Assembly: GCA_030374765.1 (NCBI GenBank)
Contig: JARGXX010000080.1
Location: 496,001 to 560,000 of the forward strand
Direction: 5' to 3'
Source: Agarophyton chilense
Lineage: Eukaryota; Rhodophyta; Florideophyceae; Gracilariales; Gracilariaceae
DNA: 64,000 bases
Below the pieces are notes generated by a model. That model saw nothing but the letters and a program-made list of their open reading frames with translations. It was not told where the DNA came from and ran no database searches. How positions within the stretch are numbered: the stretch's first letter is position 1; every line of letters starts with the position of its first letter. Below are positions 19,770 through 30,130 of this stretch, piece by piece. The position numbers and the translations under genes were made by a program.

Positions 19770-21197
19770 TCTGTCGCGGCTTGCTGGAAGGCGCAGGCTG
19801 CGAGTGCTGGTGTACTGGCGTGGCCCAACAGTGTGCAGCGTTCCGATGCGTGGCGGTGTGGTTTTACTCCGATAAGGCTGATCTGCCGTGCAACGTGTAT
19901 GGTCGAGGTACGGATGGTGAAGTTTGGGATCGCCTCAATTGCATGGAAAACATTTCCCAAGCCTCAGACTTGTCTTAATCTCCCACCAAGAGCTGTTCGC
20001 TTCCGGTTCATCTGCGAAGGGTAGAACATAGTTTTGGGCCTCTCAAAAGACCAAAGTGCTCGGTCCACGGAGTACGAAGGTGTCCTCCAGCTGGGAAGTA
20101 AGCAGAAGAGACAAAGAAATGTTTAGTTTTTTTAAAATTCATAAAGCTCATCACTTGGTTTAGAAAAACCAAGAAAATTGACCATATAATCGATATCGAT
20201 GGTACAGGCTACAGAAATAGGCCAAAAAAGACTGACTGACATTGGAAGACCATCAGACTTGTTACGAATTCCGGCGCAGGATTTTCTAAGGCTTGTGATG
20301 AATAATAAGAAACCAATATCGAATCTTTGAATTTCTTTCTACTGATGTATACTGAGTACATATCTCTTAGATACCAGGTCACTTCGGCGTTCTCTTCAAC
20401 AAATGGATAAACTCAATGGCTTTCCTAGATTATTTATACAAAATTCAACTAAACCATCATTAGATATGGCAATGATTTGTCCAAATTTGCTTAGATTGAA
20501 GCCTGCAGACGAATCAGGCAAGGAAAAAAAAATATATTCGCCTTTGTCGAGCCTCCCGATTGGGCAATATATCCGATAAATTGACATGAAAACCTCTTTA
20601 TATCAACTCGTTTATTTCTGCCCTACCGCGTCTTGGAATGGAAAGCCCTTGAGCACGCTATGGAAAAGTCAGACGACTCGGGTGACGACGACAAGGAAAG
20701 TGACGCTCTCTCTTACCTCGCCACTACCGGTATCCTGTCTGAGCTCGAGCCAATAACTTCACCCCGCGGCTTAGAGGATCTCCACCTGTCTCTCCAATGC
20801 ATAATTTCAAGCCAATTTTTTCAGTTGGAGCGCTGTTCAGCACCCACACATGCTCTTCAAAAAAAATTTCAAATCAAAACCAGGAAATTGAATTGGAACT
20901 TCTTCAAAAACGTTTCAAATCAGTGAATTTTGGAGAGCTCTCAAACGGGGTAACCAACGGTATTTGCCGCCACAACGCCTCCTTCCCGCCATAACTGCAG
21001 CGGAACCCCAGCGGGGAAACCAACGGTACTTGTCGCCACAATTGCAGCAAAATACCAAATGCATACAGACTTGGCCTTATCAATACGAAAACAAGCCACC
21101 CATCCCTACATATCCTTGCTTTTGAGACTTATCCCCACATTGAAAATAATTCCTCAATCCGATAATGTGATCTTTTTCTCACCACACGCACACCCAA
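19770..21197. other. Intergenic region upstream of the aminopeptidase gene
   Basis: The first 250 bp hold the aminopeptidase promoter and 5' UTR. A plus frame near 20633-20810 (ALEHAMEKSDDSGDDDKESD, then LSYLATTGILSELEPI) is acidic and could be the end of an unknown ORF, but it is short and lacks any family motif. An imperfect duplication of about 30 bp, spaced 66 bp, is present: ACCAACGGTATTTGCCGCCA at 20952-20971 and ACCAACGGTACTTGTCGCCA at 21019-21038. Confidence 0.4.
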
Positions 21198-22274
21198 ATG
21201 GATTCTGGCAAAGTATGGTCATTTTTCGAAACTAAAGCCGGCTAAAAAGCATTCCTCGCCGCATCAGAAGATCCCAAGAAATAAACGGACAAGAAGAAGG
21301 ACCGCTTGGTGGAAGAGATACTACAAAGCTTTGATCTCTTGATACATGAAAAAAAGAATGTCTATTTCTCTTTCAAACCCACGCCACACACGGTCACGGC
21401 CATCCTAAAGCGCTATAAGAAAGATAGCGTAGAGTGTATACGGTTTGAGGGTATCATGTTCAGCATGAATTCGAAGAATCTTACCAGATCTCTAACCGAT
21501 TAAGATTTTGTTCGCGCTGCTACTGCTGTGTACAATACGCAAGCTTATATCAGCAACATATATTATTTCTTTTGACACAAGGATCTGGATGTTGGGAAAA
21601 TTTTCGAGTTCATAGAGGCACTTATGTTTTTGGGTAATACTGCGCAGTGGAAGCTTGCTATATCTAGCAAAGACAAAGCAAATGATGCTGTTCCCAAGAA
21701 GATTCCTTCTCATTGGAGCGGTGTGACATCGACGGTGTGCGCAGAGATTGAAGTCAAAGAAGAAGCCGGGATTCAAGATGAAATGACTCCCAGATCGGAC
21801 CAAAAATCTGCTTTAGTTGGCAACAAGCGTGCGCACATGCTTTCAACCCAAGAAAATGGCCTTCACCGCGGTGCAGACGGTATCGAAGAGCTTGCTCGGG
21901 CAGCAAAGCATCGGAACTACATCGCATATGGACTGTAGGAAGTCGGGAAGAAAAAGTCGATAGAAGATTTGTTCAGGCTGCCAGGAACAAATTCATTATT
22001 ACGGAATCGCTACATTCTAATTGCGCAAACAGAGGCTGTTCGTCTTCTTGAGGAGACCTGCGAAAGAGTTGAGGAGAGCATTGTGAACAACCGATCCCGA
22101 ATTGGACCCAATTCGTCGTCATTCATGCATTCCGACGATGGCGAAAACCTGCTTACACATACTGAATTCGTCACTTCCGGTGCATTTGAAGGATTTAAGC
22201 GAATGTCAGCCGTATCTATTGAGAACAACGCATTGGATACGTTGGCTACCGCATCCAAGGCTGACGCCGAATGA
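21198..22274 (+). pseudogene. Myb/SANT-like DNA-binding ORF relic of a DNA transposon
   Basis: One plus frame from the ATG at 21198 (MDSGKVWSFFETKAG) to 22274 gives a coherent protein of about 359 codons interrupted by several in-frame stops, the last a TAG at 21936-21938. After a Lys-rich start it has DRLVEEILQSFDLLIHEKKN and FKPTPHTVTAILKRYKK, the pattern of the trihelix Myb/SANT-like domain found in the second ORF of plant and fungal DNA transposons. Acidic and charged sequence follows, then a C-terminal helical region (ILIAQTEAVRLLEETCERVE). Absence of frameshifts but presence of stops suggests decay by point mutation. It could belong to the same Harbinger family as the relic at 23-25.5 kb. 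Confidence 0.55.
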
Positions 22275-23059
22275 GTCGCGACAACGTCACGCACAAATGT
22301 GTATCTGTAGTGTGACCGACCGTTCGTCAATGAAGACCGTTAATATACATGGCGGAAAGAGGGGGAGGGAGAAAGGTGGATGGGAAGAGGAGGTGCGGAT
22401 GAGGGCGGGAAGTTTGATGTGGTGAAAGGCGTTCACATGAGCACACTGGCTGACTGTGTGCGTGGTCAAAAGCGAAGCAGCTCCGGCTCCCACTGCATGC
22501 GCACGAGAGAGCGCTGCCCACAGCGCTTAACAAAATGCCGTCACCAGCGTCGCATCGACATATTTGATGTTTGTGGCTATTGAGTCGATTAACTCTCCTT
22601 TCCAACATGCAACTTAGAGATGTTGGGCCCATCGCCCGCACTAGCGCCAGTTTCCATGCGGCCAAAGTGGCGCAACGTGCCTAAAACGACGACACTTTGT
22701 CCGGCAGCGCGGTCCAGCCCATCTCTTTGGTCGTCAACAGCTCCCTCCACTCGCGGCAGCTTGCGCTCAGAAAGAAAGCAAAAGCTAGGACCGGAGGGAA
22801 GCGAAGAAGGGGCTGTGAGGTAATATGGAGAGAGGGGCTGTGTTCCCGTTAGAGGGGGATGCAAAGGGCTACATTATCCGCGACATGCAATAAAGAACAA
22901 GTGTTAAATGAGGAAACTCCGTCGTCGCAGCGCCTTCGGAGCCAACTCACACTTGAGTTTTGCTACAGAACGCGTTGTAGATATGATTAATCAGAGCCGC
23001 TTTCAGCATGCGGTGTAGAGCAAGGAGCTTTATGTCGTCTGCAACGCAAACCCAATCCA
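22275..23059. other. Intergenic, purine-rich, no gene recognised
   Basis: Contains a purine-rich patch (GGGGGAGGGAGAAAGG at 22361-22376) and mixed sequence. Open frames are short and without motifs. Confidence 0.4.
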
Positions 23060-23686
23060 GACCACCATGTACATCGCTTTCATTCACTTTCTCCAAAACC
23101 ATATCCGTGGTACTGTCTTGCTAGTCATAATAGCGCGAAACTCCCTTACTACCATCACTTGTGTAGGATTCCTTTCTCACTTCTACTGTCATATTTGGCA
23201 TGATAGTGGCCGTCAGGGCGATGTTTTGCAACTTGGCAGCGGACATCTTCTCGGATGCGACAAAGAGACTGCGGTACCTTCTATACAGAACTACAAAAAG
23301 ACGCTGTATCCATTTGCGGACAGTTTACTGCTTTTAGGCGTACAATTTCTCCTTGGTGGTGAGCGGCATGCCAATTGTCTGTATGAATACTTTACATGTC
23401 GGGTAGATGCCGTCGGTGAGATAGTAATACCTCGTGATAGGGTCCCCATCGACTGTATAGGATGGATTCACGGATGGAAATGTACCAGATAAAACTCTAT
23501 CGAAGTGGGTGCTCACACTCAACACATTGAGATTATTGAAACCACCCGGCAGTCCAAATTGAAAGATCCATATTCACAGGTTCAGATCTGCGATAACCTC
23601 CATCTTTAACACATGTCGTCCTTCTTTTCCCGACATCACACCCTGTCTCTTTTTCGGGCTCCCACCGGCACAGTCTAAACATCCTA

Positions 23687-23718
23687 CAGTGCGCGAAATC
23701 TGGATAAAGCCACCACCC
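23687..23718. repeat. Left terminal inverted repeat of the Tc1 element
   Basis: CAGTGCGCGAAATCTGGATA followed by AAGCCACCACCC, directly next to the TA target duplication. Pairs with 25194-25225 in inverted orientation. Confidence 0.88.
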
Positions 23719-23912
23719 GATTCCTCCTTACCGCCATCCACAGTCGGCAACTGGGACTTTTACCGTAGTCAGTACTTAGAAAACCATTAAAAAACTAGTT
23801 TCAGAGCTTTGCAGAACCAGACCTAGCCCACAGTTTTCTGAACTTTACAAAATCCTGAACAAGATAGCGAAATCTAAATAAAGGCCAAAACAAAGAAGCA
23901 CATTTATTTCAT

Positions 23913-24912
23913 TCAATACTTAGTCATTTCACCCTTTTTCTCTACCACTTGAATACAGCGCTCCTGTATAGAGCTGTAAAGTGATTTAATAAACTCTTCG
24001 CTCAAATTATTCCAACATTCAGTCACACATTCCAAAAGCGTTCCAACATCTTGGAATTGGCGCTGATTGGCATAAACGCGGCGTGCTAAAACCCCCCAAA
24101 TGTTTTCCATAATGTTCAAGTCAGGTGACTTGGCTGGCCACTGTAAAACATTAACATTATGATGAGCCAACCACGTTGTAGTATACACTGAACGGTGTAT
24201 AGAAGCTCCGTCTTGCTGAAAATTAAAACTTTCTCCGATTGTTCCCGCCGCAAATGGAAGCAATTCTTTCTGCAACACCTTGCAGTACTTCATGGAATCC
24301 ATTTTACCGACGCAAACAACCAGATTACTTAAACCATAGTAAGAACAAACACCTCCAAAGCATCAAAGAATCCCCTCCAATTTGTCGCTTAGAAAAATTA
24401 ATCTCTTCCTTCCTTTTATCATGCCAATAATAAAAAAATTCATCTGGTCCATCTAGTTTAAATTTCTTCTCATCGAAAAAAATGGGTTTCTTCCATTTCG
24501 TCATAGAAAAAGTCATCTTCTCTCGATCCCAAATAAACCTTTTCTTTTTATGTATTTTCGTCATCATTGGTACTTTCTTCATCTTCTTACAGATTAAATT
24601 TGGATCATTATGTAACACTTGTTGTATGCGCCTGACAGAAACCGAGAGAGAAAAATCTTTACGGAGTTCTCTCGCGGAGCTAGATGAGTTTGATGCAGAG
24701 CGAAGAAGAGCTCTTTTAGCCGTCAAGCTCATTTTGTTGTTGTTAGAGCCTTTATACCGTTTGTTGTATTTTACGGGATCTTTGAGGAAGTTGTGGACCA
24801 TAGTGCGAGAGCGTCCAATTGTTTGAACAATCTCTCTTTGAGAACAGCAATGAAATGAAGCTGCAAGTATCATAACTTTTTCTTTATCTGTTAAAGGTTT
24901 TCCACGGCCCAT
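23913..24912 (-). pseudogene. Tc1 transposase (DD34E), one frameshift
   Basis: From ATG 24912 (MGRGKPLTDKEK) the protein has an N-terminal paired-type helix-turn-helix (MILAASFHCCSQREIVQTIG) and a second HTH (LLRSASNSSSSARELRKDFS). The first catalytic Asp is in FFDEKKFKLDGPDEF. At about 24345 a single-base frameshift moves the reading from LMLW into a second frame that continues GGVCSYYG, as expected for the VWGG box. The second frame (to 23913) carries the second Asp (FNFQQDGASIHRS) and WPAKSPDLNIMENIWG, with 34 residues between that Asp and the Glu, so DD34E. All three acidic residues remain, and apart from this frameshift the gene is whole. An upstream in-frame extension to 25005 lacks an ATG. 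Confidence 0.9.
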
Positions 24913-25193
24913 TTTTATGTTCTTGGACTTTGAAGTTGTAGAAAGTGTTGAGGAGAATGTTGTTAGAGCTTTCGTTTTATTCAAAAAGCGCGCGAGTTTG
25001 TTCAAAGGAAAAAATACTGTAGTCGACTTTAATTAGATTTCGGGGGTGCTTTTTGTACATAGTGTTATTGACAGTGTATATAAGTAGAAAAGTTTTATTA
25101 ATGGCGTCTAAAGTGTTTCATTTGTTCTTTTTTAAGCATTACTAGAAAGAAGGTTGAGAAGAACATGAGAGAAATGGAGTGCATCAACAAAAA

Positions 25194-25225
25194 AGGGGAT
25201 GGCTTTAATTGGATTTCGCGCACTG
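25194..25225. repeat. Right terminal inverted repeat of the Tc1 element
   Basis: Plus-strand GGGGATGGCTTTAATTGGAT then TTCGCGCACTG, followed by TATA. Inverted partner of the repeat at 23687. Confidence 0.88.
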
Positions 25226-25559
25226 TATACAACCGGGGAAACCAATTTCTGCAAATTGACGTTCAATTCGGATTAGGTCCTCACTACTTGGGTCACGGAG
25301 ATACTTTGCCCCGTACGCAGATTAGACTGCAGTGCAAAAGTGCTCCAGGCAGTCGGCAGCGGTCGTCTCTGACACGTCGAACATATCTTCTGCCAGGTCG
25401 CTCGGTATATCGTACGCAATTTGTTGCAAGACACATAATACTTTGATAAGTGGCGATATACTTATGCCAACTGTTGCATCCGGTCTCAGCCCGCGTCGAA
25501 AATAACAGCTGTTCTGCACTACACGAAACAAAATATGTTCAAAAACGGATCGCGGCATG

Positions 25560-25784
25560 TGTGAAGGAGCAACGATAACGGTTGAGTTCTGTAAGACGCC
25601 GGGGCCCGAGGTCTCTTACAGACTCCACGTGGACTGGCCGACCTCAGCTGGACTCATTTAGATAATCATTTTATTTTATATAGTGTAATAGATTAGCATT
25701 ACAGAGCCATGGAGATCCCAGAGCCTCAACATTGTTATTTAATTGGCTCGAGTGACGCTTCTCCCTTAGAGTAAGGTAGGTACC
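25560..25784 (+). repeat. Half LTR of the Gypsy-B family, inverted relative to Gypsy-B
   Basis: This begins TGTGAAGGAGCAACGATAAC, matching the start of the Gypsy-B LTR on its own strand (TGTGAAGGACCGATGATAAC). It stays alignable for about 225 bp (CTCTTACAG, TAGTGTAATAGATTAG, GGCTCGAGTGACGCTTCTCC) and ends at GGTACC, where the Gypsy-B LTR starts. The other half of this older LTR is not found beyond 34675. With the adjacent 3' LTR it makes a large imperfect inverted repeat. The older element interrupted the Harbinger gene to its left. Confidence 0.85.
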
Positions 25785-26231
25785 TGTAACGCAAATGACT
25801 TGTAGGTCAGTGTACTGGTTTCAACCGGTGGTAGCGTGGTAGAGCGGGTCCTATGGTTCGAATCCTTGACGGCGGCACTCGCAGAGTACTTGGTACAATG
25901 GGCTGGCGTTTACTGCGTAGTCCTACAGGTCAGAGCTACGGAAACGATGGCTTGAAGACCAAAATCTGGAACTAATATACCAAAGGGGGTTATTTAGTAT
26001 ACTAACGGTGCCTACTGTACTCTAAAGGAGAAGCGTCACTCGAGCCAAGTAAATAGTACTGACGAGGCGCTGGAATCTCCTTGGCACTGTAATTCTAATC
26101 TATTACACTAATTAAATATAATTAATAATCTACATGAGTCCACATGAAGTCGACCCGTCCACTTGTCGTCTGTAAGAGACCTCAGGGCCCGGCGGCTTAC
26201 AGAGCTCAACCGTTATCATCGGTCCTTCACA
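25785..26231 (-). repeat. 3' LTR of Gypsy-B, 447 bp
   Basis: Starts TGTAACGCAAATGAC and ends TCGGTCCTTCACA in plus-strand terms. It is alignable along its whole length with 34227-34669 at roughly 85% by eye, indicating an old insertion. It carries, on the plus strand, a tRNA-like box pair (TAGCGTGGTAGAGCGG at 25832-25847 and GGTTCGAATCC at 25855-25865). Confidence 0.92.
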
Positions 26232-26243
26232 TATCTCCCTCCT
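26232..26243 (-). other. Polypurine tract of Gypsy-B
   Basis: On the element strand AGGAGGGAGATA lies directly against the first base (TGTGAAGG) of the 3' LTR. That is the position of the RNase H-resistant primer for plus-strand DNA synthesis. Confidence 0.75.
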
Positions 26244-26918
26244 TAGGATTTGACATTCACGGCGAAGTCCAAATTGCGTCACACCTTCCTGAGTGTCTGG
26301 CTCTAGTTGGACCTATGGATGAACCTGTCGGGGGCGGAACGTCGTGATCCTCAGCTTTCTAATGGCCTGGACACGAGCGGTGCCGTGCCCGACATGTCAG
26401 CGTCTTATGACCAATCCGGGGGTTAGTTGCTCTCGTTAGCAGTGGGCGCGACGGGGCGTCGCATCGCCACCATCCTCGGGGGTACCCGGCCGTAACAGCT
26501 CACCTTTGGTGCCTGGTTGGCAGTTAGTTCACCTAAGGTAGTGTACGCGCACAGGGGGGGTTCCTTGCCGCTTTTCCTATACTTGGGTATTCCTTTAGCG
26601 ACCCTACGCGCGTTGTCCGCCGTGAACCGCGGCGCGCGCTTCGTCCATTCGGGGTCACGTCAGTCATCCTTCCCGATTTGGTTTCATCCTCCTTCCTTCC
26701 TGTCTCGGTATTCCTCCATTGGTCGCGCGCGATGGCGCCATGGCCTTGTAAGACCGTCGGATACGGCACTCTCCCCCCGGACTTCTTTGTCGCTTCCGTC
26801 GGTTTTCCAATCCATTTTCCGGCGAACCAGCCTGTGGGCAGCGGCGCCATGGCTTCAAACAACCAAGCGGGGAGCTTTTCTGGATACCAAGTAGCTTAAG
26901 AGCGCCCCGGGGACCGCT

Positions 26919-27359
26919 ATGACCATACCATCGGACGAAATCCGCGGGAAGTGCATCATACCATTGTGCCGTCCCGTTGGTATTACTGCCTCGATGGACA
27001 TTGCGACAGTCCTGAGGGAGGCTTACTCCTGGGCGCGTCGCTCGGTGCCCTACGCCGCGGTTGTCGAACAGGGTCAGGATCTGAAAACCGCTATGATCAA
27101 TATCCGGTAGCAGAATGTGCAGGTGATGTCCCAGTGGGTTACTGCCGACTTAGATGCTTGGTATGGTCTAAATTTGAGTAACCTGGGGGCTTCCAATGGT
27201 GACAATAGTTCTTCAGGTGAATCTTCTCCGAAGAAGCGTGCTCGTCTCGCTTGGGCCGGGTCTGGTGGTCCAATTGGCTCCTCGGGTGACCCCAGTTCCG
27301 GTTTCGCTCATGCACGTTCCAATGAGGACAAAGGAGTTACTCCTGCGCCGCCACAGTGA
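26919..27359 (+). pseudogene. Opposite-strand ORF between chromodomain and 3' LTR of Gypsy-B
   Basis: This plus-strand frame starts MTIPSDEIRGKCII and runs 146 codons to a TGA at 27357-27359, interrupted only by a TAG at 27108-27110. It encodes a helical part (SMDIATVLREAYSWARRSVP, then MSQWVTADLDAWYGLNL), followed by a Ser/Gly-rich tail with ESSPKKRARLAW, a clear basic nuclear-localisation-like cluster. No family is recognised. It is convergent with the chromodomain (stop at 27643) and antisense to the element, in the place where antisense ORFs are known in some plant Ty3/gypsy elements such as Grande. Whether it was ever translated is not shown by the sequence. Confidence 0.45.
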
Positions 27360-27642
27360 ATCCTGTTGGTGTTCCGAGCGCTTCCGCGAACCTTGAGTTC
27401 ATGGTGAGGGCTGTTCTACCTCTGTTAGTTGTCAGATAAATTAATGCTTGTGCTTTACCAAGGTCGTTCTTGTAGCCCAAATGTGCGTGCCCTGGGACGG
27501 TGTCCAATCTTTAGAGCGTCTCGGGTCTTCCTCAGGTGTCTCCGAAGAACTGGCCTTGTTCCCTGATGCGGGAGCTACGACAATCCGGCGTGCTCCGGCA
27601 AACCTTCGTGTCAAAAGGTGGTTTGGGAGGCGTTTGGGGACT

Positions 27643-27967
27643 TTACGGACCAATGGATGGATTATTCGGACCAATGTTTGCCCCCTCCTGAAGGCCGCGC
27701 TCCGTGTGGCTGATTGTGCGCCAATAGCGGGCGATAAAAGTAGCCGGAATGGTTTGAGGCTCTTGCAAAGGGTCTTCCTTAGAATTGTAGGCGAACCAAC
27801 GGACGAGATAGCGCATAGTTCCATCTTCTCCCCGACCGTTCGGAGATGATGCCCTCAATCACATATTCCGGTTGATGTTCATCCTCCGGAAGGAGAGTGT
27901 GGTCCAGAGTGGCGAAGCCATCGGAGTCGGTTGGGAGCGATGGGTCATAGTAGTTGGCATTGACCAT
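27643..27967 (-). pseudogene. Gypsy-B chromodomain, frameshifted
   Basis: Two minus frames overlap: the first ends HQPEYVIEGIISERSGR, the second continues with GTMRYLVRWFAYNSKEDPLQ and EPQTIPATFIARYWR. Together they show the chromodomain pattern, with its conserved Y-V-E start, RYLVRW strand and acidic/proline turn. A frameshift near 27860 separates them. The domain would guide integrase to methylated histone H3 in chromoviruses. Confidence 0.75.
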
Positions 27968-28104
27968 CGGGTCCGTGGGGCTAGTCGAGTCTGCGGGAAC
28001 TGCCTTAAGCGGTGTGGGGACTTGCCCGTCGACCTGAGGTCGTGGTGCTTCCGTCGAGCCACGGGGCTGGGACGTTCGTTATCCGGAGGAACTGGGAGCA
28101 CGTG

Positions 28105-29407
28105 TCACGCTGTCAATAGACACGGTGTCCTGTAGGCCTTCAATGAGTAAAGTGATAGTGTGTTCATTGGCCTTAAGGACTTTGTATGGTGCCGTAGAGC
28201 GGGGTCAGAGCTTCCGCGTAGTGTCATCGAGTTCCTCACTGTCCTTCGGTGGTCGGTCCAGGTAAACCAGGTCTTCTTTCTCAAAGGTCGGTGTGTTCCA
28301 AACGGCTTTGTCAAAATTGATCTTGTGGCGCTTTTGGGCTTTGGTTAGTACAGTTCTGGCCGATTGGATAATGCGGTCGACGCGTCGGCGCGAGTCGCAC
28401 TTCACCTGGGTTGGAGTCATTCCTTCGGTTATGTCCTGGGGTATGATAGTCTCCTGAAGGTCAACAGCTATCGACGGCGGTGCTCCCGTTAGCGTTCAGT
28501 CGAAAGGCGTTGTCCCTGTGGAAGCGTGCACCTGCGTTTTGTAGGCAGAAACCAGTGGCTCAAGCTAGTCGTCCCACTCCAATTGGTGTTCCGATACGTA
28601 GTGTGCCCATCGGTCCAGAAGGGTGCGGTTGAAACGTTCGGCTTGGCCATTTTCCTGCGGTTGGTACGCCGTGCTGGTCACATGTTTGATTCCTAAGGTA
28701 GCACAAACGTGTGAGAAGAATTTTGATGCAAACTGGCTGCCATTATCCGTATGGAGGTAGAGTGGCATGCCATATGGATATACCCAGTGGGACAAGAAGG
28801 ACGGGGCGACATCCGTGGCTGTTGTCTTTTTTAGGTGTAGGGCTCGGGTAAGTTTGGTAAATCTATCGGTTATATCCAAAACAAGCGGTTTTCCATGGGA
28901 CGACTTAGGCAAAGGCCCAATTATATCCATTGCGACAAATTACATCGGACCTGCGGCGGGGAAGAGCTTCAATTTAGCCTGATGGTTGGCGCGAGACCCT
29001 CGGATCTGTGCGCACGATGCACAGTTCCGTGCGGTTTGCCATAGATTCTGCGCCATCAGTGGCCAGTAGAAGAACTTTCTCAGGGTCTGGTACATTCGTC
29101 TGACTCCAGGATGACCAGCCAAGCGGGGGAAATGGGCGAGGTATAGGAATCGTGCCCTTAGCGAAGTCGGTATTACCCGTTGGAGTGCGCCATCCAGCGG
29201 TGAGCGGCGACATAGTAGTCCAAATCGGTCATAGTCGAACAGACATCCTGGGGTTCCTACCAATTGGGATGTTTCTTTGCAGTACCCGTCTTCGACCTGC
29301 ACTTGTAGGAGTTCCTCAATAGTTATAGGGAGGAGTTCTTTTTCCTCCAGGGCTATCGCATTAACCTGAGGTGGTGCCGAATTGGGCGGTACTGTCTCCC
29401 AGTCCAA
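28105..29407 (-). pseudogene. Gypsy-B integrase
   Basis: An H2C2 zinc finger (HPGVRRMYQTLRKFFYWPLM and CASCAQIRG) is encoded at 28940-29407. The catalytic core (28565-28930) has MDIIGPLPKS with the first Asp, LHTDNGSQF with the second, and QENGQAERFNR with the Glu; 35 residues separate the last two. The C-terminal domain (28420 to 28105) contains KEDLVYLDRPP and SIDSVTRAP, split by stops and a frameshift. The catalytic triad is intact, but the chain is broken at several places. Confidence 0.85.
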
Positions 29408-29446
29408 TAGATAGACTTCGTTCCTCTTTATCTCAGGAGCCTGATC

Positions 29447-30124
29447 CTATGATTGCACCTTACGCATAATGTCATCTGTTTCCGTATAGTCCTGAGGTCC
29501 ATCGTCTGCAAAGGGGGTAGGAATTAGGTCGTCCAATGGAGTGTCGTCAGTTCCGTCGGTAATGATTCGCGAGAGGGCATCTGCTGCCTGGTGCTTGATG
29601 CCTGGTCTATAGGTTATCTCGTACTCATATTCTGACAGCCTGAGGCGCCACCTAGAGAGGCGACTCGATGCATCGGTCATATTGAATAACCAGCGGAGTG
29701 AATCATGGTCTGTCCTAATGGTAAGCATGGTTCCCTCGACATACGGACGGAGTGTCAATACAGACCATACGATGGCTAGGCATTCATTTTCGGTCGTCCT
29801 GTAGTTTCGCTCCGCGCTGGTGAGCGTTCTGCTCCAGTACGCAATAGGTGGATAGTCTTTCGGTGACTCCTGTTCCTGTAGCAGTGCATAACCCAGTTGT
29901 ACATCAGAGGCATCTGTGTCCAGGACGAAAGGCCTATTGGGCTTTGGTAAAGCCAATATGGGTGGGTTCAGCAATTTGTCCTTTAGGGTCTGAAATGCCT
30001 CGTCCTGGTCGGCGGTGAGGGCTTCGAACTCCGAAGGTGTTCCCTTGGTCAGCATCGCGTTGAGAGGGGCCGTGATCTTGGCCAACCCTTGGACGAACCG
30101 CCGGTAAACATTGCACAAGCCCAC
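29447..30124 (-). pseudogene. Gypsy-B RNase H and RT connection
   Basis: An open 225-codon stretch contains PFVLDTDASDVQLGYALLQE (first Asp), NECLAIVWSVLTLRPYVEG (Glu), TDHDSLRWLF (Asp) and KHQAADALSR (Asp). These are the four acidic residues of Ty3/gypsy RNase H, all present. It is preceded by the RT connection segment (CNVYRRFVQGLAKITAPLNA). A frameshift separates it from the RT frame. Confidence 0.85.
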
Positions 30125-30130
30125 GAAGGA

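Larger units (their letters stand above)
23687..25225 (-). mobile_element. Tc1/mariner element, 1,539 bp, with TIRs and TA duplication
   Basis: Left end: TA at 23685-23686, then CAGTGCGCGAAATCTGGATA and AAGCCACCACCC. Right end, read inward on the minus strand: TA at 25226-25227, then CAGTGCGCGAAATCCAATTA and AAGCCATCCCC. The terminal inverted repeats match over about 27 of 32 positions, and TA is the expected target duplication. The element carries one transposase on the minus strand (23913-25005) and nothing else. Its insertion into the catalytic region of the Harbinger transposase shows it arrived later than that element. Confidence 0.9.
23060..25558 (-). pseudogene. PIF/Harbinger transposase (plant transposon type), split by a Tc1 element
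   Basis: The N-terminal half (25558 to about 25228) reads LRPDATVGISISPLIKVLCV, LQQIAYDIPSDLAEDMFDVS, ETTAADCLEHFC, then after one TAA YLRDPSSEDLIRIERQFAEI and GFPGCI. This is the conserved N-terminal region of plant-type Harbinger nucleases. The C-terminal half (about 23684 to 23060) begins GCLDCAGGSP, equivalent to the first catalytic GSIDC block. It goes on through FGLPGGFNNLNVLSVSTHFD (canonical GxxGSxNDxNVL) and VDGDPITRYYYLTDGIYP (canonical Y..GYYLTDGIYP), ending in an eroded helical tail. The 1,541 bp in between are a Tc1 element plus one duplicated TA; without them the two halves join in frame at a Cys-Ile-Gly. The true N-terminus is cut off at 25560 by LTR sequence. Confidence 0.8.

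Noticed and set aside
25830-25880. tRNA gene suggested by GGTTCGAATCC and TAGCGTGGTAGAGCGG
   Set aside because: Only 7 bases separate the two boxes and no acceptor stem or anticodon arm can be drawn; it lies inside an LTR.
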